DNA from: Bin55 sp963664665
Lineage (GTDB): Bacteria > Pseudomonadota > Gammaproteobacteria > Pseudomonadales > Azotimanducaceae
Reading direction: 5' to 3'
DNA length: 64,000 nt
NCBI GenBank assembly: GCA_963664665.2
Contig: CAXXMH010000004.1
Location: 620,001 to 684,000, forward strand
The translations under genes and the position numbers were made by a program. Below, piece after piece: positions 53,327 to 62,744 of this stretch. A model generated the notes under the pieces. The model was not told the origin of the DNA and did no database searches. It saw only the letters and a list, made by a program, of their open reading frames with translations. How positions within the stretch are numbered: the first letter of the stretch is position 1; every line of letters starts with the position of its first letter.

Positions 53327-54197
53327 CCTGATTGACCTCGTCGGCAGCGTCGTATTGAACCCAATGGTTCGCGTTGGGTAGCGTAACTAACGTTAGTGAG
53401 CTGCTGACCCATTGCCACGTATCGTTCAAGGCACCCGGGAGAAGGGCTCGGTCTTGAAGACCGTGGAACATGAGAACTGGTACATCGACAGTTGGATATT
53501 CGGGCATAAACTCTTCGCCCGGGGTTGGATAGTTCGCTTTGTAGTAATTTAGCATCGCCTCAATGTCGGATCGTCGGAATGCATCAAGGTAACGACTTTT
53601 TACTTTGTCCTCGGAGCGACTCTGACTTATGCCTACCAACATCTCTGGAGTTATTGTCTTATGCGCGTCCGGCTGTTGAAAGTTAAACGCATATTGGCTC
53701 GCTTGCTGCTGTGCCGCGGAGTTTGCCAATTCCCTTGCGAGTCCTCGAGGGTGTGGTAAGTTCAAGATGATTAGGTTCTCCACAATTTCCGGCATGTTCA
53801 TTGCGATCGACCATGCAACTGCGCCGCCCCAATCGTGTCCTACAACCGTTGCAGATGGCTGTTCTTGTGCGTTAACAACTGCGGCAACATCGCTACCCAG
53901 TTTTTCCAAGGTGTAGTTTTCGACTCCTTGCGGTTTGGCGGATCGGTTGTAGCCGCGTAAATCTAGAGCGATGACGCGATAGTCTGAGCGCAGCGAATCC
54001 ATCTGCTCCCGCCAGGTATACCAGTAGTCCGGGAAGCCATGGATCATCACTACGAGTGGCGCGTCTTGGGGACCGACGGCAACATAATGAATGGCGACGC
54101 CGTCGTTATCGGTCATGTGGTGTTCAACGAGATCAAATAAATCAGCCATGACGTTTACCGACACAATGCAAGCTATGGAAACGAGAAGTTTGCGCAA
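53286..54197 (-). CDS. exported alpha/beta hydrolase (epoxide hydrolase/haloalkane dehalogenase type)
   Basis: A 303-residue hydrolase with signal peptide MRKLLVSIACIVSVNVMA. The oxyanion motif is HGFPDYWYTW, the nucleophile aspartate is in VGHDWGGAVAW, and the catalytic histidine is in PNANHWVQYD. Having Asp rather than Ser as nucleophile points to an epoxide hydrolase or dehalogenase. It is periplasmic by its signal peptide. It overlaps the FAD-oxidase gene tail-to-tail and is divergent from alr. Confidence 0.9.
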   Translation of the reverse strand: MRKLLVSIACIVSVNVMADLFDLVEHHMTDNDGVAIHYVAVGPQDAPLVVMIHGFPDYWYTWREQMDSLRSDYRVIALDLRGYNRSAKPQGVENYTLEKLGSDVAAVVNAQEQPSATVVGHDWGGAVAWSIAMNMPEIVENLIILNLPHPRGLARELANSAAQQQASQYAFNFQQPDAHKTITPEMLVGISQSRSEDKVKSRYLDAFRRSDIEAMLNYYKANYPTPGEEFMPEYPTVDVPVLMFHGLQDRALLPGALNDTWQWVSSSLTLVTLPNANHWVQYDAADEVNQVMTDWLRRRYPER

Positions 54198-54264
54198 GGT
54201 AACTACCTGCTAAACATGTAGGAACGATTATGCGCGCACGAAAACAGATGATGAGGACATCAGA

Positions 54265-55305
54265 TTGAGTTTCGCACGTATTCAGATCGATTTAGATGCG
54301 CTTGTAAGCAACTATCGGTTGTTTCAATCGAGAGTCAAAGGCGAGGTTGGCGCGGTTGTAAAAGCGAATGGCTACGGGTTGGGTGCAGTACCGATTGTGA
54401 ATCGGCTTACCGCCGAAGGATGTCGTTCTTTTTTCGTTGCGACGCTTGATGAAGGATTAGAGATAGCGTCACATACAAATAGCGACATCTATGTTTTTGA
54501 ACCGCCACTGGAGAAGAACGGGCTCAGACAGACAATCGAAGCGGGATGTATTCCAGTCATTAATGACGAGAAGCAACTTGGAGTTTTTAGTAGCGAGTTG
54601 TCAGAACGGGTAGCAGTTCACATCGATACCGGCATGGAACGCTTGGGGATTCCGTTCCGATCAGTTGATGTCGAACGCCTTAAGGGACTGAATTTGCACC
54701 TGCTGATGACGCACCTCGCATGTGCTGACGATCCGGACAATCCATTTAGCGGGGAACAAATCGAACGTTTTCAGACCGTAACTGATGAACTTCCTAGTAT
54801 CCGCACGAGTATCGGAAATTCAGCTGGCACGCTGATGGGAGATAGGTTTCAGGGGGACGTTGTGCGACCTGGTATAGGTCTGTATGGTGCGAATCCGTTT
54901 GCCGCGCGGAAGAACCCGACTTCGATCGTCGCGACATGTGAGGCTAGAGTGCTTTCGATTCGCGATGTTGAACCTGGGACAGGCGTCGGTTACGGTTTGA
55001 CCTACACGAGCGACTCAACTATGCGTATCGCAGTTGTTGGTATCGGTTATGCGGATGGTGTACCTAGGGTTCTCTCTAACGGAGGCAACTTCGCGTTCGG
55101 CGACGAATTGTTGCCTATTCGTGGACACATTTCGATGGACATGACACAACTTGATGCCACTGCATGTCCCGATCTCAAAGTCGGAGATTGGGTTGAGTTT
55201 TTTGGCAAACACATAGACTGTGACGATGTTGCGAAATCAGCGAACTCACTTGGTTACGAGTTTCTTACGGGACTGGGAAAACGGGTTGAAAGGCTCTATG
55301 TATAA
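54265..55305 (+). CDS. alr: alanine racemase
   Basis: A 346-residue PLP fold-type III racemase that interconverts L- and D-alanine for peptidoglycan. The PLP lysine is in AVVKANGYGLG (about residue 34), and the catalytic tyrosine is in VGIGYADGVPRVLSN (about 256). HIDTGMERLGIP and the C-terminal GYEFLTGLGKRVERLY also match. The TTG start at 54265 has GAGGA upstream. It is slightly short for the family (usually 355-380). It heads a row with the SDR and aminotransferase genes (36 and 58 bp gaps). Confidence 0.92.
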   Translation: MSFARIQIDLDALVSNYRLFQSRVKGEVGAVVKANGYGLGAVPIVNRLTAEGCRSFFVATLDEGLEIASHTNSDIYVFEPPLEKNGLRQTIEAGCIPVINDEKQLGVFSSELSERVAVHIDTGMERLGIPFRSVDVERLKGLNLHLLMTHLACADDPDNPFSGEQIERFQTVTDELPSIRTSIGNSAGTLMGDRFQGDVVRPGIGLYGANPFAARKNPTSIVATCEARVLSIRDVEPGTGVGYGLTYTSDSTMRIAVVGIGYADGVPRVLSNGGNFAFGDELLPIRGHISMDMTQLDATACPDLKVGDWVEFFGKHIDCDDVAKSANSLGYEFLTGLGKRVERLYV

Positions 55306-55341
55306 CTGCACATCTTTTTCAATTTCCATTGCGAGACTCCT

Positions 55342-56154
55342 ATGGCTGAAGTGAACCAAAACGGCGTATTAGCAGGACAAGTGGCAGTCATAACGGGAGC
55401 AAGCCGCGGTATCGGCGAAGCGATCGCGCGTCGATTCGCGATGGAAGGCGCGAAAGTCGTCGTGTCGGCGCGCACGGTTGAAGAATCTGATCACTTTCTT
55501 GAAGGTACGATCAAGCAAACCGTAAAGACGATCACAGATGCGGGTGGCGAAGCGGTTGCGATTAAGTCGAATCTGGCGGACGAAGCGGATCGTCGTGGGT
55601 TGATAGAACAAGCCACTGAACACTACGGTCAGGTTGACATCTTGGTGAACAACGCGGCTGTGACATGGTTCGTCCCGGTGGTTGATTTCAGCGAGAAACG
55701 ATTCCGTACGATGATGGACGTTCAAGTCTGGGCGCCGTTTGAACTCGCACAGCTGTGCCTACCGGGCATGCTTGAACGCGGTCGGGGTTGGATCTTGAAT
55801 ATCTCGTCGCATGCAGCGATCCATCCTAACGCGAAAGCGCCCGGCGGTCATGGAGGGACGGTATACGGGATGTGCAAAGCTGCACTTGAGCGATTTACCA
55901 CCGGTCTCGCCCAGGAATCGTTTGGACGAGGCGTAGGGGTTAACGTAATTTCACCTGGACTGGTTGCGACACCTGGTGTTGTGCATCACAAATTAATCAA
56001 CGATGCAAATAAGGATCGCGTCACGCCTGTTGAGCACATGGCGGAAGCGTGCCTGCGTCTCTGCAATGGGGATCCGAAAGAAATCACCGGACGCATCGAC
56101 TACGCCGATGAGGTAATTTCAGAATTTAAGCTGGACCCGGCGGACCTTATCTAG
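55342..56154 (+). CDS. short-chain dehydrogenase/reductase (SDR)
   Basis: A 270-residue classical SDR. The cofactor motif is TGASRGIG (about residues 19-26), followed by NNAA. The catalytic Ser lies in LNISSHAA, and the Y-x3-K pair in VYGMCKAALERF (about 174-185). SPGLVATPG follows the active site, as usual. It starts 36 bp after alr. The substrate is not evident; the companions suggest an amino or hydroxy acid. Confidence 0.9.
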   Translation: MAEVNQNGVLAGQVAVITGASRGIGEAIARRFAMEGAKVVVSARTVEESDHFLEGTIKQTVKTITDAGGEAVAIKSNLADEADRRGLIEQATEHYGQVDILVNNAAVTWFVPVVDFSEKRFRTMMDVQVWAPFELAQLCLPGMLERGRGWILNISSHAAIHPNAKAPGGHGGTVYGMCKAALERFTTGLAQESFGRGVGVNVISPGLVATPGVVHHKLINDANKDRVTPVEHMAEACLRLCNGDPKEITGRIDYADEVISEFKLDPADLI

Positions 56155-56212
56155 AAACCGTATTCGATTTATTGGTTCTATCCTTAGAGAAATTACATGA
56201 CACGACTCACTG

Positions 56213-57613
56213 ATGAGTGACCCTCTACATAACGAGTTCGCCCCCGACTCGGTCGAAGCTCGCTCGCTTCGTTACCTCATTAATCCGAACTCGAATCTTG
56301 CCGAGGTAAAACGACGAGGTCCGAATGTGCATGTTCGGGCCGAAGGGGTTTACTTATGGGACAACCAAGGTAAGCAGTACATTGAGGGTCTCGCTGGGTT
56401 GTGGTGCACTGCATTGGGATATGGTGTCAAAGAGCTTGGCGAAGTCGCGAAACAACAGATCGAGAAGCTAGCGTATTCCCAGCTCTTTACTGGGATTACG
56501 AACGAGCCGAGTGTTCAGTTAGCCGAAATGCTAATGAACATGGTTCCGATCAATGCGGGTCGCGTGTTCTTCGGACTATCCGGTTCCGACGCTAACGACA
56601 CACAGGTGAAGTTGCAGTGGCATTACTCCAACTTGATCGGCAAACCTGAACGCAAGAAGATCATTTCACGGTGGAATGCGTACCACGGCGTGACGGTTGT
56701 CAGCGGAAGTTTGACAGGACTACCGCCCTTTCACAAGAACTTCGATCTTCCCATAGATAGGGTCAAGCACACGAACTCGCCGTTTTATTACCGCGAAGCC
56801 AACGAAGGTGAGACAGAAGACGAATTCACCACACGCCTCGCTAACAATCTGGAAAGTCTCATTGTTGATGAAGGTCCAGAGACGATCGCCGCGTTTATTG
56901 CAGAGCCAATCCTCGGCGCAGGCGGAGTGATTGTGCCACCTGACGGGTATTACGACAAGATTCAACGCGTTCTAACGAAATACCGCATTCACTTCATCTC
57001 AGATGAGGTGATCAACGGGTTTGGACGCACAGGCAACCTTTTTGGTTGCCAGACGATGGGGATTGATCCTACGACGATGAGTGTAGCGAAAGCGCTTTCT
57101 AGTGCGTACATGCCAATTAGCGCCGTGATCATTCCAGAGTTTATGTACGACGTGTTCGAAAGCGCGACCGAGGAAAGCAAGCTGTTTGGACATGGCTTCA
57201 CTTATTCAGGTCATCCTGTCGCGGCTGCAGTTGCGGTTCGCAACCTTGAGCTCATGCATGAATGGGAGGTCTTCGATCACGTCAAGAAAATGACACCCAT
57301 CTTCCAAGAACGATTGCGTAGCTTCGCGGATCACCCGTTGGTTGGAAACGTACGCGGCGCGGGTTTACTCGGCGCAATCGAGCTGGTCAAAAACAAGGCA
57401 ACCCGCGAATCGTTTGCTGCGGGTCATGCGGTAGGTGTGCACTGCATGGATCGGTGTCGTACGCACGGCCTAATTTCACGAGCGGTTGCGGGAGATTCAT
57501 TGGCGTTCTGCCCACCACTGATCATTACCGCGGATCAGATTGATGAGATGTTCTCGAAGTTTGAGAAAGCCCTGGACGACACGCTGAAGTACGTTAGCGC
57601 ACTAGACGACTAG
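56213..57613 (+). CDS. class III aminotransferase (omega-amino acid:pyruvate type)
   Basis: A 466-residue PLP aminotransferase. The PLP aspartate is in HFISDEVINGFGRTG (about 262-276), the lysine in SVAKALSSAYMPISA (about 286-300), and GHGFTYSGHP (about 325-334) is the subunit-interface loop. The N-terminal GLWCTALGYG and FFGLSGSDANDTQ agree with omega-amino-acid transaminases. Such enzymes transfer the amine of beta-alanine, taurine or polyamines to pyruvate or 2-oxoglutarate, which would feed into alanine. The gene is the last of the alr-SDR group. Confidence 0.92.
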   Translation: MSDPLHNEFAPDSVEARSLRYLINPNSNLAEVKRRGPNVHVRAEGVYLWDNQGKQYIEGLAGLWCTALGYGVKELGEVAKQQIEKLAYSQLFTGITNEPSVQLAEMLMNMVPINAGRVFFGLSGSDANDTQVKLQWHYSNLIGKPERKKIISRWNAYHGVTVVSGSLTGLPPFHKNFDLPIDRVKHTNSPFYYREANEGETEDEFTTRLANNLESLIVDEGPETIAAFIAEPILGAGGVIVPPDGYYDKIQRVLTKYRIHFISDEVINGFGRTGNLFGCQTMGIDPTTMSVAKALSSAYMPISAVIIPEFMYDVFESATEESKLFGHGFTYSGHPVAAAVAVRNLELMHEWEVFDHVKKMTPIFQERLRSFADHPLVGNVRGAGLLGAIELVKNKATRESFAAGHAVGVHCMDRCRTHGLISRAVAGDSLAFCPPLIITADQIDEMFSKFEKALDDTLKYVSALDD

Positions 57614-57624
57614 CCATATTTAAG

Positions 57625-57660
57625 TGAGATTGCGGACGTCCTACTGGTGTCGGAATCTCA
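57625..57660. terminator. probable bidirectional terminator hairpin
   Basis: TGAGATT/AATCTCA (perfect 7 bp) with a second GGAC/GTC segment inside, between the converging aminotransferase and YbdK-type genes. It lies 1 bp after the YbdK stop codon. No T-run is obvious. Confidence 0.5.
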
Positions 57661-57661
57661 T

Positions 57662-58792
57662 CTAGGTGCCCACTCCAGTTTTGGTCTCGTCTATAAGTAG
57701 ATCGACGACTTTATGAAGGGCGCTTTCCTCACTAGCACCATCCAATTCTGCTAGTTTCATCGTGTCGAACTGACGGTCAGAGCTGGTTCCTCGCGCCAAG
57801 ATGGTGCGTATCAATTCAATTTCCGCCTCACAATCACAGATTTGCGCGCTTTCGCGTAACGCGAGCAGAAGATCTTCAGCGATGTCGCTCACTAATCGAC
57901 GTTCACCTGTTGATGGATCAGCGAGAAATGACAAAATGCCATAGCGTTGAGCATGCCAGCGATTCTCTTCGATCAGTTGTTGACTCGACTGCTTCGGTAA
58001 CTCGCCGTTGCGATCGAGAATCTGAAGGTAATGGATCAGACAAACATACAGCGCAGTAAGCGCAACAGCATCTTCTACTAACGGGCAGGTATCGCAGATT
58101 CGGAGTTCGATCGTCGGATATTTAGCGGATGGTCGAATGTCCCACCACATTTCGGTCCCGTCGTTTATGAAGTCAAAGGACTGCAACTCTGATATCGCCC
58201 GTTCGTATTCCGACCAACTTTCCATGCGTGGAGGAATGCCCGTTCGAGGTAGGCTAGTTAGGTAATTCAGACGAAACGATCTGAAGCCAGTTAGACGTCC
58301 TTCAACGATCGGCGAAGACGCACTAAGGACACAGAATAAAGGCATGAAAGTTCGTAACGCTGACATGACGCGTATACGTTGATCACGATCGCCAAATCCG
58401 ACATGAATGTGCATTCCGGAAACCAGCATGCGACGAATCGCATCCTGCATCCGCAATTCGAACTGTGCGTACCGTTCTCTTGGAGTTGGGGATTGATCCT
58501 GCCATAAGGCGTACGGATGCATCGACGCCGCTATGACCTCGGCATTGCGCTCGTTCGCGGCGTTGACCACGATGCGACGGGTTTCGAGTAAAGATTCGCG
58601 CAGTTCACGGATAGAGCCGCAAACCTTTGTATTTGTTTCGATCTGGGAATTCAAGAATTCGTGCACGATCTGATGTGGACCTGCATTACGCTCGCAGGCT
58701 TCAAAAATTGCCTCGTCAGGTTGAGAGATCAGATTCCGCGTATGCGGGTCAACCAGAAAGAATTCCTCTTCAACTCCAACGGTGAACTGCAT
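57662..58792 (-). CDS. ybdK: carboxylate-amine ligase, GCS2/YbdK family
   Basis: A 376-residue glutamate-cysteine ligase family 2 protein. TVGVEEEFFLVDPHTRNL at the N-terminus, ASMHPYALW, GMHIHVGFGDRD (about 126-137) and WWDIRPSAKYPTIELRICD (about 218-236) are the diagnostic metal/ATP and substrate segments. It probably joins an amine to a glutamate-type carboxylate; the physiological product of YbdK is not established. It lies 76 bp after the thiolase-like gene on the same strand. Confidence 0.92.
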   Translation of the reverse strand: MQFTVGVEEEFFLVDPHTRNLISQPDEAIFEACERNAGPHQIVHEFLNSQIETNTKVCGSIRELRESLLETRRIVVNAANERNAEVIAASMHPYALWQDQSPTPRERYAQFELRMQDAIRRMLVSGMHIHVGFGDRDQRIRVMSALRTFMPLFCVLSASSPIVEGRLTGFRSFRLNYLTSLPRTGIPPRMESWSEYERAISELQSFDFINDGTEMWWDIRPSAKYPTIELRICDTCPLVEDAVALTALYVCLIHYLQILDRNGELPKQSSQQLIEENRWHAQRYGILSFLADPSTGERRLVSDIAEDLLLALRESAQICDCEAEIELIRTILARGTSSDRQFDTMKLAELDGASEESALHKVVDLLIDETKTGVGT

Positions 58793-58868
58793 TCTTCAAT
58801 CTCTCTTTTATGTATGCGGATCGGTAACGCGTGTGAGTCAGTCTTCTAGGCTCATATTGCTCGATGAC

Positions 58869-60347
58869 TTAATTCAGTACGCTGAGCTGTTCGCCGCGGG
58901 TAATGTGAACGGACCTACCACAAAACTCTTCAACAGTCATGGCTTGAACCAGCTCGGGATCGGTGGTATTGACCCATGTGCGCTCGTCGCCGCTTGTACG
59001 ACACGCGACATGACCTATTGCCGGTTGGAACCCTTCGTACATTACCGTATAAGACTCGATATTTGCTGATCCATCGTAGCTACTGAGACATGCCCTCGAT
59101 GGCAGTGCATCGATCTGTGCTTGCACGTTGTCTGAGACAAACGGTCGATTCGGCGGTTCTTTTCCATAGGTGCCATGGACGTGTTTGTAGATGTTTCCCC
59201 CGTTCGCTGTAACGAGCGCTTTTCCGTTTGGATGATCTCGCAGTAGTTCGACCGTACGAGCGATACTGTGCATCACATAGTTGTTCAACGGTCCACCGCC
59301 AAAGGTCAAGCCGCCAGTAACCGTCAAGTCTCGTTCTTCCGATAGACCATACTCTTTGGCTGCGACCTGAACGGCTGATGGGAAACAGCTGTAAAGATCA
59401 ACGTAATCCAACTCATCCGCACTTGTTTCGGAATGTTCAAGCAAGCACGCGGCGACTGTTCTGATGCCTGGGGACGTGTCAAATTCATCTCGAACTGATG
59501 CAGAAAAGTGATCGTAGCCTTTCACGCCAGCAAGAGGATAGACCCATTTCGACTCTGGGATTCCAAGCTGTTGGGCTCGCTTTACCGAGGTCATGATCAA
59601 AGCAGCGCCCATGTTGACGGACATGTTCGCATTCATGAATTTCGTGTACGGGAAACTGATTGGTCGATTTGACTCACTAGGTGTGCGAATCTCTGCCGCG
59701 GTCATTTTGGATTGCACCCACGCATTCGGATTGCGAAGCCCGACTTGATTAAATCGAGACCACAGGCCTGATACTCGGTCCAGATGTTCATCAATGGTTT
59801 CGCCACGAGAGAAGCGAATCCGATTGTCGTACATCGGGTAGACCTGTATTGCCCGTTGAATTCCTTTCGCAACTTCGTATTCGTGGTGTTCTGGCTGTTG
59901 TTCCGCACCTATGATTCGATCGTAGCTGCCAGGCGCCTCCGTTTGGGTCAATTGAATGCCCTGCTTACGGGCTTTCGTTGTACTGTTTCCGTTTTCCGCA
60001 CCTGTGATTAAGACTAGGTCGGCGGCGCCGTCGCGAATCTCACATGCAGTTGTATTAATGACCGCTTGGTTTTGATTCCCACCAATCAACGTGCCGACAG
60101 TTTCGAAGTTGGTCGATCCCAAGCGTTCCCCGATGAGTTTTGCGGGATTTTGATAGCTCCACATTCCACGAACCACACGCACTGACTGAACGTTATTGAG
60201 GAACGGACCGCATTCAGCGTCTGCCTCAGCAAGCTGAATCGCTTGCCACATCATTTCAAGTGGTTCGAGTGCGTCGCTCAGGTCTTGAATACGGTTTAAC
60301 ACCTGGCCGACGCCTACCAGGATAGGTGTATTTGCGGGAGCGTTCAT
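58869..60347 (-). CDS. acetyl-CoA acetyltransferase-like (thiolase superfamily) protein
   Basis: A 492-residue thiolase-superfamily protein; ATG 60347 gives the usual PILVGVGQVLNRIQ beginning. FVDLYSCFPSAVQVAAKEYG and GGLTFGGGPLNNYVMHSIAR (with its histidine) match the SCP-x/acetyl-CoA acetyltransferase-like group. At the position where true thiolases have the nucleophilic cysteine (NxCSSG), this protein reads GGNQNQAVIN, so it may not be a normal thiolase. A C-terminal beta domain follows (VMYEGFQPAIGHVACRTSGD). It is divergent from the acyl-CoA carboxyltransferase gene. Confidence 0.85.
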   Translation of the reverse strand: MNAPANTPILVGVGQVLNRIQDLSDALEPLEMMWQAIQLAEADAECGPFLNNVQSVRVVRGMWSYQNPAKLIGERLGSTNFETVGTLIGGNQNQAVINTTACEIRDGAADLVLITGAENGNSTTKARKQGIQLTQTEAPGSYDRIIGAEQQPEHHEYEVAKGIQRAIQVYPMYDNRIRFSRGETIDEHLDRVSGLWSRFNQVGLRNPNAWVQSKMTAAEIRTPSESNRPISFPYTKFMNANMSVNMGAALIMTSVKRAQQLGIPESKWVYPLAGVKGYDHFSASVRDEFDTSPGIRTVAACLLEHSETSADELDYVDLYSCFPSAVQVAAKEYGLSEERDLTVTGGLTFGGGPLNNYVMHSIARTVELLRDHPNGKALVTANGGNIYKHVHGTYGKEPPNRPFVSDNVQAQIDALPSRACLSSYDGSANIESYTVMYEGFQPAIGHVACRTSGDERTWVNTTDPELVQAMTVEEFCGRSVHITRGEQLSVLN

Positions 60348-60520
60348 CAAAGTTCGTACATCTTCGCGACGCGTATTTTCGACTGTTCGCGACGACGCGC
60401 ACACAAGGCAAGCTTTTTTGGACTTCCCGCCGAAGGCAAAGCTTCGGAATTAACCGGGTAGATTTGTACTAGGTCAATGTGCTCCGGTAGAAAATATCGT
60501 TTAGTTGGAAGGTCAAGTCC

Positions 60521-62128
60521 ATGATTCTCAAATCCGCGGTACGCACATCCGATCCAGATTTTCAAGCAAACCGCGACGCATATCTAGCGGCAATCCAAGA
60601 TCTTGAAGCGCGACAATCTCAAATTTCACTCGGAGGCGACGAGCGTTCTAGGAATCGACATGTAGGTCGAGGCAAGCTGCTGCCTCGCGAACGGGTGAAA
60701 CGACTTCTTGATCCCGGTACGCCATTTATGGAGTTTTCGACATTCGCGGCGCATGACATGTACGACGACGACGTACCCGCGGCGAGCGTTATCACTGGAA
60801 TTGGAGTTGTAGAAGGCAAGGAGTGCGTGGTTGTTGCAAACGATGCGACCGTTAAAGGAGGTACTTACTATCCGATAACCGTTAAGAAACACCTACGCGC
60901 GCAGGAGATTGCGCTCGAAAACGAGCTACCTTGCATCTATTTGGTGGATTCTGGTGGTGCGTTTCTGCCGCTGCAATCAGATGTGTTTCCAGACAAGCAG
61001 CATTTCGGTCGAATCTTCTACAACCAAGCGACGATGTCAGCTGCGGGGATTCCGCAGATTGCAGTTGTCATGGGCTCATGTACTGCAGGTGGCGCATATG
61101 TGCCGGCGATGTGCGACCAGGCAATCATCGTAAAGGGCCAAGGAACAATCTTCCTAGGTGGTCCGCCGCTCGTAAAAGCCGCAACTGGTGAGGAGATTGA
61201 CGCAGAATCGCTTGGAGGCGGTGATGTTCATTCTCGACATTCAGGTGTTACCGACTATTTAGCCAATGATGACGATCATGCGTTAGCGCTCGCGCGTAGC
61301 GCCATCGCCGATTCAAACTTGAAATATCAACTTCTTGTTGATCGCGTACCACCGAAAGATCCGCTATACGAACCGTCTGAAATCTACGGCATTCTTCCTC
61401 AGAACAATCGAACCCCGTACGACGTTCACGAGCTAATCGCGCGATTGGTAGATGGGTCTGAGTTCAGTTCGTTTAAGCCGCTCTACGGTGAGACGCTAGT
61501 TTGCGGCTTCGCGCGAATTCACGGCTACCCGGTTGCGATCTTGGCGAATAACGGAGTTCTGTTCTCCGAATCTGCACTGAAAGCATCACACTTCATTCAG
61601 TTGGCAGATCGACGCGGCACCCCTTTGTTGTTTCTGCAGAACATTAGCGGTTTCATGGTGGGTCAGAAATACGAAAATGAAGGAATCGCGAAAGACGGTG
61701 CGAAGATGGTTACCGCGGTCGCGTGTGCGAGTGTCCCCAAATTAACGGTGATTATTGGAGGATCATTCGGTGCGGGTAACTATGCGATGTGCGGTCGAGC
61801 CTACGGTGCGCGCATGCTGTGGACCTGGCCTAATGCACGCGTCTCGGTGATGGGCGGCGAGCAGGCTGCGCACGTGCTCGCGACGGTCCGTGAAGACAGT
61901 CTTGCTTCACGCGGTGGCGAGTGGCCAGAGCAAGAGAAATCTGTATTCATGGATGACATCCGCGACCAGTATGAAGCAGAAGGGCACCCGTACTTTGCTA
62001 GTGCGAGATTGTGGGACGACGGGATCCTTGACCCCTGCGATACCCGCCAAACGCTCTCGATGGCTCTGGCGGTAGCATCCCGGAAGCTGGTTCAACACAC
62101 CAATCAGTTCGGTATTTTCCGGATGTAG
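60521..62128 (+). CDS. acyl-CoA carboxylase carboxyltransferase (beta) subunit
   Basis: A 535-residue biotin-dependent carboxyltransferase close to the beta subunit of methylcrotonyl-CoA carboxylase. RGKLLPRERVKRLLDPGTPFMEFS, VGSCTAGGAYVPAM-type and GGPPLVKAATGEEIDAE segments are characteristic. The second half has GFMVGQKYENEGIAKDGAKM and GGSFGAGNYAMCGRAY. It transfers CO2 from carboxybiotin to an acyl-CoA, as in leucine or odd-chain acid breakdown. The matching biotin carboxylase/carrier subunit is not in the window; it would have to be encoded elsewhere. Confidence 0.9.
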   Translation: MILKSAVRTSDPDFQANRDAYLAAIQDLEARQSQISLGGDERSRNRHVGRGKLLPRERVKRLLDPGTPFMEFSTFAAHDMYDDDVPAASVITGIGVVEGKECVVVANDATVKGGTYYPITVKKHLRAQEIALENELPCIYLVDSGGAFLPLQSDVFPDKQHFGRIFYNQATMSAAGIPQIAVVMGSCTAGGAYVPAMCDQAIIVKGQGTIFLGGPPLVKAATGEEIDAESLGGGDVHSRHSGVTDYLANDDDHALALARSAIADSNLKYQLLVDRVPPKDPLYEPSEIYGILPQNNRTPYDVHELIARLVDGSEFSSFKPLYGETLVCGFARIHGYPVAILANNGVLFSESALKASHFIQLADRRGTPLLFLQNISGFMVGQKYENEGIAKDGAKMVTAVACASVPKLTVIIGGSFGAGNYAMCGRAYGARMLWTWPNARVSVMGGEQAAHVLATVREDSLASRGGEWPEQEKSVFMDDIRDQYEAEGHPYFASARLWDDGILDPCDTRQTLSMALAVASRKLVQHTNQFGIFRM

Positions 62129-62137
62129 TTTTGCTTA

Positions 62138-62608
62138 TTAGAGGGATTGCAGCGGTAATTCCGTCGTGTATTTCACCTGTTGCAGAGCGATCGTCGAATT
62201 AAGGTTGCCGATTTCAGGTAGGTGGATTAACGTCCGCTTCAATAGCGTGTCGTACGCACTCACATCATGGACGATGACACGCAATAAAAAGTCCGCTTGC
62301 CCGGATACGGAATAACACTCGACAATCTCGGGGATATCTTTGACGGCATTCTCAAAGCGTGTAAGCGCATTCGACTGATGACGGTTTAGTGTGACAAATA
62401 CGAACACATTGACGCTGAGTTCAAGCTTTTCTGGATCAAGCAAAGTCACACGCTTGCTGATAAACCCCTTTTCCTCGAGCCGCCGTACACGCCTCCAGCA
62501 GGGCGTATGTGAAAGTCCGACCATCGACCCGAGTTCCTGCATGGTGATGGTGGCATTTCGTTGAAGGATCTCGAGAAGCCGTTCGTCCGTCTGGTCTAGC
62601 TCACTCAT
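62138..62608 (-). CDS. Lrp/AsnC family transcriptional regulator
   Basis: A 156-residue feast/famine regulator. The N-terminal helix-turn-helix reads LLEILQRNATITMQELGSMV, then GLSHTPCWRRVRRLEEKGFI; the C-terminal RAM domain (VNVFVFVTLNRHQ, GQADFLLRVIVHD) binds amino acids. ATG 62608 with AGGA nine bases upstream is preferred to the TTG at 62617. It is divergent from the indolepyruvate oxidoreductase gene, a usual arrangement for local control, and probably senses an amino acid that the enzyme degrades. Confidence 0.92.
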   Translation of the reverse strand: MSELDQTDERLLEILQRNATITMQELGSMVGLSHTPCWRRVRRLEEKGFISKRVTLLDPEKLELSVNVFVFVTLNRHQSNALTRFENAVKDIPEIVECYSVSGQADFLLRVIVHDVSAYDTLLKRTLIHLPEIGNLNSTIALQQVKYTTELPLQSL

Positions 62609-62744
62609 AAAACACAATCCTATATTTGCTCGTATATGAGGATAGAAATACTACATAATCCACCTGAATTCAAAAAATTAGTTAGATTAATTCGTCAATA
62701 AAACAATATCATTTGTTTGTTTATTCGATAGATTTTTCGACCGT
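62609..62744. promoter_or_regulatory. AT-rich divergent promoter region with possible Lrp sites
   Basis: This 136-bp spacer between the Lrp gene and the oxidoreductase gene is AT-rich. It holds an imperfect inverted repeat AATAAAACAA (62697-62706) and TTGTTTATT (62717-62725), which is the kind of bent, AT-rich site Lrp proteins bind. It is likely both an operator and the promoter for both genes. Confidence 0.45.
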
